From the NCBI GenBank assembly GCA_014879445.1, contig JACSSC010000039.1, forward strand, positions 82,757 to 146,756: a stretch of 64,000 nucleotides of DNA, written 5' to 3'. This stretch comes from Candidatus Competibacteraceae bacterium. GTDB lineage: Bacteria; Bacteroidota; Bacteroidia; CAIKAF01. The notes beneath the pieces are model-generated. The model did no database searches. It was not told the origin of the DNA and saw only the letters and a program-made list of their open reading frames with translations. Numbering within the stretch: position 1 is the first letter of the stretch; each line of letters begins with the position of its first letter. Below, in pieces: positions 19,292 to 26,363 of the stretch. Both the position numbers and the translations under genes were made by a program.

Positions 19292-20302
19292 CTATTTTTT
19301 CATTTCTACTACAAAAATTCCTCGTATCTGATTTTCTCCATACCCATACGCTTTATCATGCGGATACAATCGCTTCAAATTTGTCCATGTCGCCGGCAAT
19401 ATGTCTTTGTCGGGCTGACCGTGACACTGCAAACACATCTTGTTTGTTTCTATGCCATAATATGCCAAAACTTTATTCCCTTTGTCGGTAATCAGAGGTG
19501 CCGGCTTTTCGCCTTTGGCATAAGCTTCTTTCAATGTGCGTATGTATGCAAGCTCTTCTTCATTGGCCTGATTCTGCTGATTGCGCGGATTGTCACTCAC
19601 CCTCTTTACCGTTGCGTTGAAACGATTCGCCATGCTATCTGTTAAGTGTAATGCTCTTGTATTGCAAAATTCTACAGCCCCGGGCGCTCCCCTCTCTTGT
19701 ATCGCCGCCAACAGATTCTTTCCTAATTCAGATTTGGTGCCATTCGCTATGTTTCTTCCTATATCTTCATAATTGATTTCTCCTTCTTCCGTTTGTGGCA
19801 AATTCTTATACGCATCCCATGTATCATACCATGCATCTGATGCCAAATCGTTTTCATATATGTATTCAGCCATCAACGCCAAATCCTCTTGCTTAAAACT
19901 TAGCTTTGGCATAACCCCAAAATTGCGCACAGCCCCCGGCATAATGGATAATTCTTCCGATGGATTGTTTACATAGGCAACAATGCGACCTATAAAATCT
20001 TCTCGCTTCACATCATCTGTATAATAATGTTGGCGTATCTTAAACATGGGCGGTGCTACTCTTACTTCGCTCTGCATGTCGGGATTGTGACACGAAAAAC
20101 AGTTGCTTTGCAACAACGCCAACGCCTTGTTGTTTTCTGTTGCACTCAACTTCTTCTCCATACCTGCCGGCTTTTGTTCTTCTATTGCATGATGTTGGCA
20201 ATCGTGTGGCCGGCTCGTTCGGCATCCATCTATCAATATAACTACCATCAACACCATGAATATTAGGCCTGCTATGCGTGTATGTTTCTGTGCTGTATTC
20301 AT
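19292..20302 (-). CDS. Two-haem c-type cytochrome lipoprotein with DUF3365-like domain
   Basis: 336 residues. An N-terminal lipobox (VVILIDGC, Cys27) predicts a lipoprotein. The first haem-binding motif is CFSCH (Cys68, Cys71, His72), in a short cytochrome-c-like domain that ends near residue 150 (a Met-rich segment, VRNFGVMPKLS, could hold the distal ligand). The C-terminal half resembles DUF3365 (Tll0287-like): EFCNTRALHLTDSM, then the second motif CLQCH (Cys290, Cys293, His294) and YPHDKAYGYGENQIRGIF. DUF3365 proteins bind haem and are proposed redox sensors. The start codon overlaps the stop of the upstream lipoprotein (TAATG). An envelope redox protein inside an RND efflux operon is unusual; its electron partner is not visible here. 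Confidence 0.88.
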   Translation of the reverse strand: MNTAQKHTRIAGLIFMVLMVVILIDGCRTSRPHDCQHHAIEEQKPAGMEKKLSATENNKALALLQSNCFSCHNPDMQSEVRVAPPMFKIRQHYYTDDVKREDFIGRIVAYVNNPSEELSIMPGAVRNFGVMPKLSFKQEDLALMAEYIYENDLASDAWYDTWDAYKNLPQTEEGEINYEDIGRNIANGTKSELGKNLLAAIQERGAPGAVEFCNTRALHLTDSMANRFNATVKRVSDNPRNQQNQANEEELAYIRTLKEAYAKGEKPAPLITDKGNKVLAYYGIETNKMCLQCHGQPDKDILPATWTNLKRLYPHDKAYGYGENQIRGIFVVEMKK

Positions 20303-20778
20303 TATTCAAAATAGGTGTTAAATCGCTCAAATGATGCTTTCAATTCTTTTACATGTTCTCCTTTTTCTTCTACGCTTGATGCATGGGCAAAGGCATCTAC
20401 CAAATCAATGTAGGGCAGCAGCCATTTATGCAATTCATCGTGGGCCTGCCCCTCCATGGTGCAGTTCGATGTCAGTAAATCCAAATGTTGTTTTAGCGAG
20501 GTGGCCAATGCATTGTATTCATTATCTCTATGCCCCGAAAATGCCTGTAGCTCTTTTTCCATGTTGCGTATATGCACCATCATTGGCGCATCTACTACCC
20601 ATTTCTTTCCATCCAACAATACAATTTCTTCATGCTCATGGTCGTGATCATGCATGGCTTGTTGCTCTACTTGCATCGTGTCTAATTTGTCCTTGTCTTC
20701 AACCGAACCTCCTGTTCTGCCACACGAAAACAGGGTGTAGGCAATAAGTGCGGTGGCTGCCAATCGTGTTTTATTCAT
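20302..20778 (-). CDS. His-rich small lipoprotein of unknown function
   Basis: 158 residues with a lipobox near residue 19 (IAYTLFSCG), so it should be an envelope lipoprotein. After a charged linker comes HDHDHEHEE, a likely metal-binding patch, then KKWVVDAPMMVHIRNME and several amphipathic helices that would form a four-helix bundle (NEYNALATSLKQHLDLL, EEKGEHVKELKASFERF). Conserved His, Met and Asp residues at helix starts fit metal or haem contact. It overlaps the upstream membrane-protein gene by 8 bp and the cytochrome gene by 1 bp, so production is probably coupled to both. I do not recognise a named family. Confidence 0.7.
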   Translation of the reverse strand: MNKTRLAATALIAYTLFSCGRTGGSVEDKDKLDTMQVEQQAMHDHDHEHEEIVLLDGKKWVVDAPMMVHIRNMEKELQAFSGHRDNEYNALATSLKQHLDLLTSNCTMEGQAHDELHKWLLPYIDLVDAFAHASSVEEKGEHVKELKASFERFNTYFE

Positions 20779-21160
20779 GCTTTTTTCTTTTTAATGTAAT
20801 GTAGGTTGATAGGGTCATAATCGAACTAAATACCATCCTGAATATCATGGCCCGAATGGTCTCTTCTTCATATAGCCCCCCACGTCCTATATGTATCTGC
20901 AACGCAACAAAGGCAAGTACTAAAACCAATGTGATAAAGGCAAGCAACTTGTATGTCCATGGCTCATTACGATTATATCCGTATGCTGCTATAATGTAAA
21001 GTACCCCACATATCAAATTGGTGATGACAATAAATTGTACATTATTGGCATCTTCTCCATGCAACTGAAATAAATCAAGCAATACCCCCGAAGTAAGTAT
21101 TACCGATAACAAGCCAAATGCGGTAAGAAGTGTTATTAATATGATTCGAAAAGTTTTCAT
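20771..21160 (-). CDS. Small four-helix inner-membrane protein, unknown
   Basis: 129 residues with four clear hydrophobic helices: IILITLLTAFGLLSVILTSGVLL, VQFIVITNLICGVLYIIAAYGY, YKLLAFITLVLVLAFVALQIHI and AMIFRMVFSSIMTLSTYITL. Short loops, few charged residues in helices, no metal motif. The tail KRKKHE is basic, placing the C-terminus in the cytoplasm. It overlaps the His-rich lipoprotein gene by 8 bp and follows the MOSC gene by 5 bp, so it is a firm member of the efflux operon. No family recognised; it could serve as a membrane partner for the cytochrome or lipoprotein. Confidence 0.65.
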   Translation of the reverse strand: MKTFRIILITLLTAFGLLSVILTSGVLLDLFQLHGEDANNVQFIVITNLICGVLYIIAAYGYNRNEPWTYKLLAFITLVLVLAFVALQIHIGRGGLYEEETIRAMIFRMVFSSIMTLSTYITLKRKKHE

Positions 21161-21165
21161 GCAAT

Positions 21166-21825
21166 TTATTCTGTCTTGTTTATGTATTTCTTCAATATAT
21201 ATTGTTTCATCTTCTCCGGCAATACTGAATCTTGTATGGCTTTTTGTATCATCTCCTCGTCCGCCTGCTCAGCATATAACAACGCAAAGATAGCTGCTAC
21301 ACTCAGCCCGCTTGCTCCTTGTTCCAGCATCTGCATCTTGTCGCCCGGTTTTACATGCCCCGCTTCAAGCACTTTTACATATATACCCGGATATCTGCTG
21401 CGCCTAAATTGATCGGGCATTCCATCATCGTTAAATCGTATGCCCATCTTGTAGCACGGCTGCCTTGGCTGCGTAACCTGTACCTTGGCATCTCCTATGC
21501 GATAGATGTCTCCAATCCATATCTCCGACTCTTTCAGTCCATCCACCGTCAGGTTTTCGCCAAACATACCCGGCTCAAATTTTAGTGCCGGAAATCGCGA
21601 CTCCCAATAGGCATAGTTTTCCGTACCATATAGATAACAACTTTTATTCTCTCCCCCATGATGAACCTTGTCATATACCGTATCGCCAATTACTCCATCG
21701 GCACTAAGCCATATACCATCCGCTTGCGGCTCTTTGTAATACCCCGTAGTCTCCTCCTTCCCCGCATACTCGATGCTGCGTGGCCGCGACTTGTTGGTAT
21801 ATCGTATGGTGTATATCATACTCAT
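21166..21825 (-). CDS. MOSC domain protein (YiiM-like)
   Basis: 219 residues spanning a YiiM-type MOSC beta-barrel. Signature segments are GDTVYDKVHHGGENKSCYLY, PGMFGENLTVDGL and TQPRQPCYKMG, with the catalytic Cys at residue 124; a C-terminal helical three-alpha-like part follows (SGLSVAAIFALLYAEQ). MOSC proteins bind a molybdenum cofactor on that Cys. E. coli YiiM reduces N-hydroxylated base analogues such as 6-hydroxylaminopurine, so a detoxification role is plausible. The gene overlaps the TetR gene by 4 bp (ATGA), which suggests tight co-expression with the regulator. Substrate in this organism is unknown. Confidence 0.88.
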   Translation of the reverse strand: MSMIYTIRYTNKSRPRSIEYAGKEETTGYYKEPQADGIWLSADGVIGDTVYDKVHHGGENKSCYLYGTENYAYWESRFPALKFEPGMFGENLTVDGLKESEIWIGDIYRIGDAKVQVTQPRQPCYKMGIRFNDDGMPDQFRRSRYPGIYVKVLEAGHVKPGDKMQMLEQGASGLSVAAIFALLYAEQADEEMIQKAIQDSVLPEKMKQYILKKYINKTE

Positions 21826-22415
21826 CCCTTTGGCGAAATTAATATAATAAGAGATTCTAACATATGGTTGCCCTGCCTCACAATGTCAAACTGAAACGAC
21901 GATAGTCGCCACTTAAACATCTGTAGCCGAAATGCACCCATCACAAAATGTAACATCTCATCTGCCGTTATCTGATTGGTGAATATACCACTACGCTGCC
22001 CCTCCATTATCACCGGCATCATGTGCTTCATCTTAATGGCCATAATCCGCAATATCGCCTCATTCACCCGCTGGTTGTCTTCTATCAACCCATCGCTGAA
22101 TACCGCTACCACAAACTGTGGATTCTGCTTGAAAAACTCAAACTGACGCTGAAATATCTGCAAAAATTTATCCCCCGAATCTATTTTATCATCTCTCGTT
22201 ATCTCGCTTAAATACATATCCATCCGCCTAGCCAAATAGTTCAACATCCCAACCACTATATCTTCCTTCGAGGCAAAATGCCGGTATATAGCACTCTCCG
22301 AAAACTTCATCTCCTTCGCCAAGTTTTTTATCGTGAGCCCACTCACACCCGATTGCGTAAGGATCTTACCCGCCGCTTCTATAATCTCTAATTGCCTGTC
22401 CGATATCTCTACCAT
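21822..22415 (-). CDS. TetR/AcrR family transcriptional regulator
   Basis: 197 residues from the Met at 22415. The N-terminal helix-turn-helix is typical: RQLEIIEAAGKILTQSG, then LTIKNLAKEMKFSESAIYRHF with SKEDIVVGML; the rest is an all-helical ligand-binding domain. TetR proteins usually repress an adjacent operon until a ligand binds, so this one probably controls the nine-gene efflux operon it heads, including itself. The longer track start (22448) was rejected because TATATTTG, an exact -7 promoter box, falls inside that extension. A perfect 12-bp palindrome lies 66 bp upstream of the ATG. Ligand unknown; one candidate class is the pump's own substrates. Confidence 0.9.
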   Translation of the reverse strand: MVEISDRQLEIIEAAGKILTQSGVSGLTIKNLAKEMKFSESAIYRHFASKEDIVVGMLNYLARRMDMYLSEITRDDKIDSGDKFLQIFQRQFEFFKQNPQFVVAVFSDGLIEDNQRVNEAILRIMAIKMKHMMPVIMEGQRSGIFTNQITADEMLHFVMGAFRLQMFKWRLSSFQFDIVRQGNHMLESLIILISPKG

Positions 22416-22432
22416 ATCTCTATTTTCTTTCA

Positions 22433-22440
22433 CAAATATA
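22433..22440 (-). promoter_or_regulatory. -7 promoter box of the TetR/efflux operon
   Basis: TATATTTG on the minus strand matches TAnnTTTG exactly and is 17 nt ahead of the chosen TetR start. The -33 element is weak: a TTG lies about 22 bp upstream, slightly further than usual. This would be the only promoter visible for the nine-gene run. Confidence 0.48.
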
Positions 22441-22480
22441 AAATTCATACAATATTATTATTCAATCTTTTTTTACGTAT

Positions 22481-22492
22481 GTGAATATTCAC
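22481..22492. promoter_or_regulatory. Candidate TetR operator (perfect 12-bp palindrome)
   Basis: GTGAATATTCAC is a perfect inverted repeat. Its right flank extends to ATTCACTCA, while the left flank matches less well, giving an imperfect longer site like the symmetric TGA..TCA operators of TetR regulators. It sits about 40 bp upstream of the -7 box, near where an upstream operator overlapping the -33 region would be expected. Binding is inference. Confidence 0.45.
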
Positions 22493-22594
22493 TCACAAAG
22501 TTAACTGCTTTATTCTAAATCGCCATATTCTCAACACGAAAAAATGTTAATATCAAGTCAATGTCCTGTATTCGAGTATGTTGTAATATGTATT

Positions 22595-22706
22595 GGGCGC
22601 CCGCCCCGCACTTGCAGCTGCGGGTCGCCGGGCTATCCAGGGCTTCGCTTTGCTACGGTGCTACGCACCGCTGCCTGTAGGCAGCGCCCTTCCTATCCCT
22701 GCCGCT
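22595..22706. repeat. GC-rich hairpin-dense intergenic repeat (REP-like)
   Basis: This 112-bp island is far richer in G+C than its surroundings and packed with inverted repeats: CGGTGC-TAC-GCACCG at 22656-22670, CGCTGCC-TGTA-GGCAGCG at 22669-22686, CCGCA...TGCGG near 22615, and an outer GGGCGC (22595-22600) with GCGCCC (22684-22689). It encodes no plausible protein. The look is that of a dispersed structured repeat as found between genes in Bacteroidota; dispersal cannot be shown from one copy. Confidence 0.6.
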
Positions 22707-22891
22707 AAACAGCCCACAGAGTTCCCACAACCTCCAACAGCCCAAAATTTCATTCGCAATCAATTTTTTTTAGCCCAAGCGCATCCACAAGAATTCGTCT
22801 TTCCGCCTCATAACATTTGCTCGAACTTATTGAGTTGAAAGAGGAATTGCAGGCAATAATGTTTGGGTGAATTAGCAAATCATGATAGATA

Positions 22892-24118
22892 TTAAAAAGG
22901 CCAAAGGATGCGGAGGTATAGTAGGGGGTTGAGCCATTGTGATTTGTTGGCTGGTTCTTCTATCATTTGTCGCAGTAGGTCTTTGAAGGCGGGGCTTCGG
23001 TTGGCTTTTTGTACCACCCTATCGAAGAGGCGTGGGTATTGGAGTAGTTGTTGGAGGCGATAGCTGGTTTTCATTTCGGAGCCGATGGCTTGATGTAGGA
23101 GATGGTTGTAGGCATGCAGGTGAAGCATGGGGTTGGGTGAATGTAAAGCATGTATGATTGATTGAGCGGCGATTCGGCCGGAGGTCATGGCATATCCTAT
23201 ACCTTCGCCGGTGAAGGGGTCGATGCAAGCGGCGGCATCGCCGGTGAGCAAGATGGGGCCATGCACCAATGGGCGACGGAGAGAACCGAGTGGCAAAGGG
23301 AATCCGCGAGGAGGTTCGAGGGCTGAGGCATATTTGAAGCGTGGAGAGAGGTGAGGGTGATGGTGGATGATATGTTGGAAGAGGTGGCGCAGGGATATTT
23401 TTTTTTGAATCACCACATCAGATCGCATGCCCATACCAACATTTGCTAATCCGTTGGGGAGCGGAAAAATCCATACATATCCGGGGAGGGTTTCGGGCAG
23501 AAAATGAAGTTCGATGAGGGTGGGTGATGGGAGCCCTGTTACGCCTGTAAAATATTGTCTGACACCTGCGCTAAGGTGAGGGTGTTGATGTTGGATACCG
23601 CAGTGTCGGGCGATGATAGATTGAGCGCCATCGGCAGCGATGATGAAGCGTGAAGAGAAATGCCCCTGAGAGGTTTGAAGAGTTACATGCTGTTTTGAGG
23701 TATTGATGGATTGGACGGTACACTGGGAGATGGTTTGGATGTGAGGGTGATTGGATGCGAGGTTGAAAAGAAACTGGTCGAAGTGGATACGGGGGAAAAG
23801 GTATCCGGGTGCTGAGAGGCCGGGTCGTACTTTGCGCAGGATGATATCGAGAGTATGCAGGTTGGGTGATACGAATCGGATGCCTGAGGTAGCGATTTTG
23901 GGTTCGGCTTGCATGAATGCTTGCATAACTTGTGGGCCAAGTTTATGCAGTTCGTATCCGACAGTACCGCTAAGGGCATCGCCACATATTTTGTCGCGTG
24001 GGAAAGTGGCTTTATCCATGAGGCATACCCTTAGTCCACTGTTTTGCAGGTGCAGTGCGGCGGTGCTTCCGGCGGGTCCGGCGCCAACGATAACGACATC
24101 GAATTGTGGATGAGACAT
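22892..24118 (-). CDS. Geranylgeranyl reductase family FAD-dependent oxidoreductase
   Basis: 408 residues from the Met at 24118. The N-terminus is a Rossmann FAD-binding fold (FDVVIVGAGPAGSTAALHLQ), followed by the family motif FPRDKICGDALSG and, further on, LTGDAAACIDPFTGEGIGYAM with the FAD-binding GD. Such enzymes hydrogenate isoprenoid chains or other polyprenyl-like substrates, and related proteins act as halogenases or monooxygenases; the exact substrate is open. The track ORF adds 65 N-terminal residues, but these are a translation of a hairpin repeat and break the family's usual start, so I shortened it. The minus-strand coding sequence is C-rich, opposite to the genes on either side, because the plus strand is G-rich here. 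Confidence 0.85.
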   Translation of the reverse strand: MSHPQFDVVIVGAGPAGSTAALHLQNSGLRVCLMDKATFPRDKICGDALSGTVGYELHKLGPQVMQAFMQAEPKIATSGIRFVSPNLHTLDIILRKVRPGLSAPGYLFPRIHFDQFLFNLASNHPHIQTISQCTVQSINTSKQHVTLQTSQGHFSSRFIIAADGAQSIIARHCGIQHQHPHLSAGVRQYFTGVTGLPSPTLIELHFLPETLPGYVWIFPLPNGLANVGMGMRSDVVIQKKISLRHLFQHIIHHHPHLSPRFKYASALEPPRGFPLPLGSLRRPLVHGPILLTGDAAACIDPFTGEGIGYAMTSGRIAAQSIIHALHSPNPMLHLHAYNHLLHQAIGSEMKTSYRLQQLLQYPRLFDRVVQKANRSPAFKDLLRQMIEEPANKSQWLNPLLYLRILWPF

Positions 24119-24160
24119 ATGGGGCGAACATACGTTTTTTTTGTTGAACGACGAAAGTAT

Positions 24161-24307
24161 GCGGCCGCGATTGCAGCGAAAAGCCCGGAATGCCGGTGGC
24201 CTGTCAGCGTAGGCGTGGCAGGGGCTGATGGAGGAAGCCCCCTGCCACGGCATTACGATGCGGATGCCGGCATGAGGACTTGTAGCGGAAAGCGCGAAAT
24301 GCCGCCC
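24161..24307. repeat. Intergenic repeat: two direct half-sites around a hairpin
   Basis: Two 26-bp direct half-sites, 24170-24195 and 24279-24304, share 21 of 26 bases with core TTGnAGCGnAAAGCnCG and both end in AATGCCG. Between them lies a strong hairpin at 24215-24248 (GTGGCAGGGGCT paired with AGCCCCCTGCCAC, one bulge). From memory, half-sites with AGCGGAAAGC flanking a stem recur between genes in several Bacteroidota, but I could not search for copies. Confidence 0.6.
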
Positions 24308-24402
24308 AAGCATAAAAAATACATTGGGTGGGGGAGGGGGTTATTAACACTCGTTTATGAATACTGTGTGTGGGTGTATGAAAAATGATGTTGCTAAAGC
24401 TG

Positions 24403-24410
24403 TACATTTG
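24403..24410 (+). promoter_or_regulatory. -7 promoter box for the ddl-cysQ-plsC run
   Basis: TACATTTG matches TAnnTTTG exactly and lies 27 nt ahead of the ddl ATG. No convincing -33 element at the normal spacing, so confidence is moderate. Confidence 0.42.
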
Positions 24411-24437
24411 ATTTCGTAAAAGAAAAAAAATCGTTGT

Positions 24438-25415
24438 ATGATACAAGTTGCTGTGGTATGTGGTGGATACTCGGGAGAGTATGATATTTCGCTAAAAAGT
24501 GCGGATTGCGTGATGGCTGAGTTGCGCAAAAAGAGGTATGCCTGTTACAAGATAGTGATAGGTCGAGATGGATGGATGCTGTGGGAGGGGAAGAAAAAGT
24601 ATGAGGTGAACCGTCATGATTTTAGTGTGCAGAGGGGTAAAGACAAATTGACGTTTGATGTGGTGTATAACATTGTGCATGGCACGCCGGGAGAAGATGG
24701 CAAATTGCAGGGATACTGGGATATGTTGGGATTGCCTTACACATCGCCCGGAGTGATGGTGAGTGCGTTGACGATGAATAAATATATAACGAAGCTGGTG
24801 TGTAAATCGAAGGGTATGAAAGTGGCAAAGGGAGTGTTACTGAAGGATACGGATAAGGTGGTGAATGTGGACAAGCTGGCAGAGAAGTTGAATTTTCCAT
24901 TTTTTGTGAAACCCAATCATGGAGGGAGCAGTGTAGCAACGGTGAAGTGCTATAGCAAAGAGGAGGCGGTGGCAGCGATAGAAGCGGCATTTGGGCATGA
25001 TAGGGAGGTGATTGTGGAGCAGTATGTGAAAGGTAGGGAGTTGACCTGCGGGGTGTATAAAGACGAAAAGGGCGAAGTGCAGGCATTGCCTGTAACGGAG
25101 ATTGTACCACATAATGATTTTTTTGATTATGAGGCCAAATACGAGGGCAAGTCGGATGAAATTACACCGGCGCGAATAGGGAAAAAGTGGTACAAAAAAA
25201 CGCAGGAATCTGCCTGTAAAATATATGAGTTGCTACACATAGACGGGTTGGTTCGGATTGACTTTATATTGCGGGCTGATGATTTGTATTTTATGGAGGT
25301 GAATACGATACCCGGGTTTTCGAAAGCCAGCATAGTGCCACAGCAGATACGAGCTGCCGGCAAGAAAGAATCGGACATACTGGATATGCTGATAAGGCAG
25401 GCCCTTCAGGGATAA
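24438..25415 (+). CDS. ddl: D-alanine--D-alanine ligase
   Basis: 325 residues of an ATP-grasp ligase that joins two D-Ala for the peptidoglycan stem peptide in the cytoplasm. Hallmarks: VVCGGYSGEYDISLKSA at the N-terminus, VVYNIVHGTPGEDGKLQGYWDMLGLPYTS (cut here into short parts: HGTPGEDG, YWDMLGLPYT), NHGGSSVATVK in the ATP-binding loop, KGRELTCGV, and MEVNTIPGFS with the Mg-binding Glu/Asn. Length is normal. The start follows a -7 box by 27 nt. cysQ begins 9 bp downstream, so the two are probably co-transcribed. The HxxS-type D-Lac switch residue pattern was not analysed in detail; D-Ala-D-Ala activity is the default reading. Confidence 0.93.
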   Translation: MIQVAVVCGGYSGEYDISLKSADCVMAELRKKRYACYKIVIGRDGWMLWEGKKKYEVNRHDFSVQRGKDKLTFDVVYNIVHGTPGEDGKLQGYWDMLGLPYTSPGVMVSALTMNKYITKLVCKSKGMKVAKGVLLKDTDKVVNVDKLAEKLNFPFFVKPNHGGSSVATVKCYSKEEAVAAIEAAFGHDREVIVEQYVKGRELTCGVYKDEKGEVQALPVTEIVPHNDFFDYEAKYEGKSDEITPARIGKKWYKKTQESACKIYELLHIDGLVRIDFILRADDLYFMEVNTIPGFSKASIVPQQIRAAGKKESDILDMLIRQALQG

Positions 25416-25423
25416 GATGTGCG

Positions 25424-26269
25424 ATGTATAAAAAGCATGAATATGTGGAGGAGGCATGGAATGCAGCGATTGGCGCGTCGGCCTTGATTATGCGTTATGT
25501 GAAATCGGGATTTGATGTGAAGATGAAGGCCGATGGATCGCCTGTAACGCAGGCCGACATGGAGTCGGGGCGTATGATATCGGATTGGCTTAAGGCAAGC
25601 GGCATGATGGTGCTATCGGAAGAAGAGGAGCCGGAGGGGTATGAGCGGCGTAGAAGTGAGGAATGGATATGGATTGTGGACCCGCTAGACGGAACAAAAG
25701 AATTTGCCCGTGGGGGTACAGATTATACGGTAAATATTGGGTTGGTGTATGGTCAGCGTCCGGTGATGGGTGTGATTGTGTCGCCGGCAACGAATGAGGG
25801 CTGGTGGGGCTGCGAAGGCATGGGAGCTTGGTTTGTGCAAGCAGTGCAGGAGGTAGATTCGATGGCATCGTTACAAAAGATGAGCAGGGCAATCATTCCG
25901 ACAGCAGAGGTGGGTGATGCATTGCGGATAACAGGCACGCGGTCGCATCAGACAGAAGAGACGCTGCGCTTGTATGAGATAGTGCGCAGGCATTATCCGC
26001 AGTCGCAATTTGGCAGTATGGGAAGTTCGCTCAAGTTTTGTGAAGTAGCATCAGGTAATGCCGATGTATATATACGCACATCAGGCATACATGAGTGGGA
26101 TACGGCAGCAGGCGACGCCATAGTGCGTGCAAGCGGAGGCGCGGTGGTTTCGTTGTCAGACGGGCTACCGTTGTTGTATAACAAGGAATGTTTGCGTCAA
26201 CCTTCGTTTGTGGCAGCCGGGCTGTCAACTTACGAAAAATTGTCGGCGCTGTGGCCTGAACTGAAGTGA
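25424..26269 (+). CDS. cysQ: 3'(2'),5'-bisphosphate nucleotidase CysQ
   Basis: 281 residues of the inositol-monophosphatase fold; CysQ removes the 3'-phosphate from PAP, a by-product of sulfate assimilation and phosphopantetheine transfer. Metal-binding motifs are present: SEEEEPEGY, IWIVDPLDGTKEFARG and HEWDTAAGDAIVRASGG. An initial helix with VKMKADGSPVTQADMES matches the substrate-lid region of CysQ, distinguishing it from plain inositol phosphatases. It follows ddl by 8 bp and precedes plsC by about 94 bp. No sulfate-assimilation genes are visible here. Confidence 0.9.
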   Translation: MYKKHEYVEEAWNAAIGASALIMRYVKSGFDVKMKADGSPVTQADMESGRMISDWLKASGMMVLSEEEEPEGYERRRSEEWIWIVDPLDGTKEFARGGTDYTVNIGLVYGQRPVMGVIVSPATNEGWWGCEGMGAWFVQAVQEVDSMASLQKMSRAIIPTAEVGDALRITGTRSHQTEETLRLYEIVRRHYPQSQFGSMGSSLKFCEVASGNADVYIRTSGIHEWDTAAGDAIVRASGGAVVSLSDGLPLLYNKECLRQPSFVAAGLSTYEKLSALWPELK

Positions 26270-26363
26270 AGCAATGGGCAGTTGGCGAATAAAAAAATCA
26301 AAGAGATATTGAGAAGTTGGAGGGATTTGTTAAACTTGTACGCAATATGAAAAGTAAGCGTAG

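Larger units (their letters stand above)
22416..22891. other. Intergenic region with operon promoter, structured repeat and GC-skew switch
   Basis: About 476 bp without a credible gene. From left: the TetR-operon promoter and palindrome, an AT-rich stretch, a GC-rich hairpin repeat at 22595-22706, and a low-complexity tail with a short open reading remnant (ELIELKEELQAI, then stop) that I do not trust as a gene. Plus-strand base skew flips from C-rich to G-rich across this region. No good DnaA box cluster is visible; the best is GCATCCACA near 22781. Confidence 0.7.
24119..24437. other. Intergenic region holding a direct-repeat/hairpin element and the ddl promoter
   Basis: 319 bp between divergent genes. 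It has a T-rich stretch next to the oxidoreductase start, a structured repeat at 24161-24307, a G-rich run (GGGTGGGGGAGGGGG near 24329), and a consensus -7 box at 24403-24410 for ddl. The reading frames across it are translations of the repeat and are not taken as genes. Confidence 0.7.

Noticed and set aside
20331-20747. 138-residue plus-strand ORF opposite the His-rich lipoprotein
   Set aside because: The minus-strand gene has a lipobox, overlaps its operon neighbours correctly and is preferred.
22826-22872. Short coiled-coil-like remnant ELIELKEELQAI
   Set aside because: Too short, no start, no family match that I can defend; could be chance.
22416-22891. DnaA boxes supporting an origin
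   Set aside because: Only partial matches (GCATCCACA near 22781; TCATCCACA inside the oxidoreductase start). No cluster, so an origin rests on skew only.
24119-24313. 65-residue N-terminal extension of the oxidoreductase ORF
   Set aside because: It translates an intergenic hairpin repeat; the family's FAD motif begins right after the Met at 24118.
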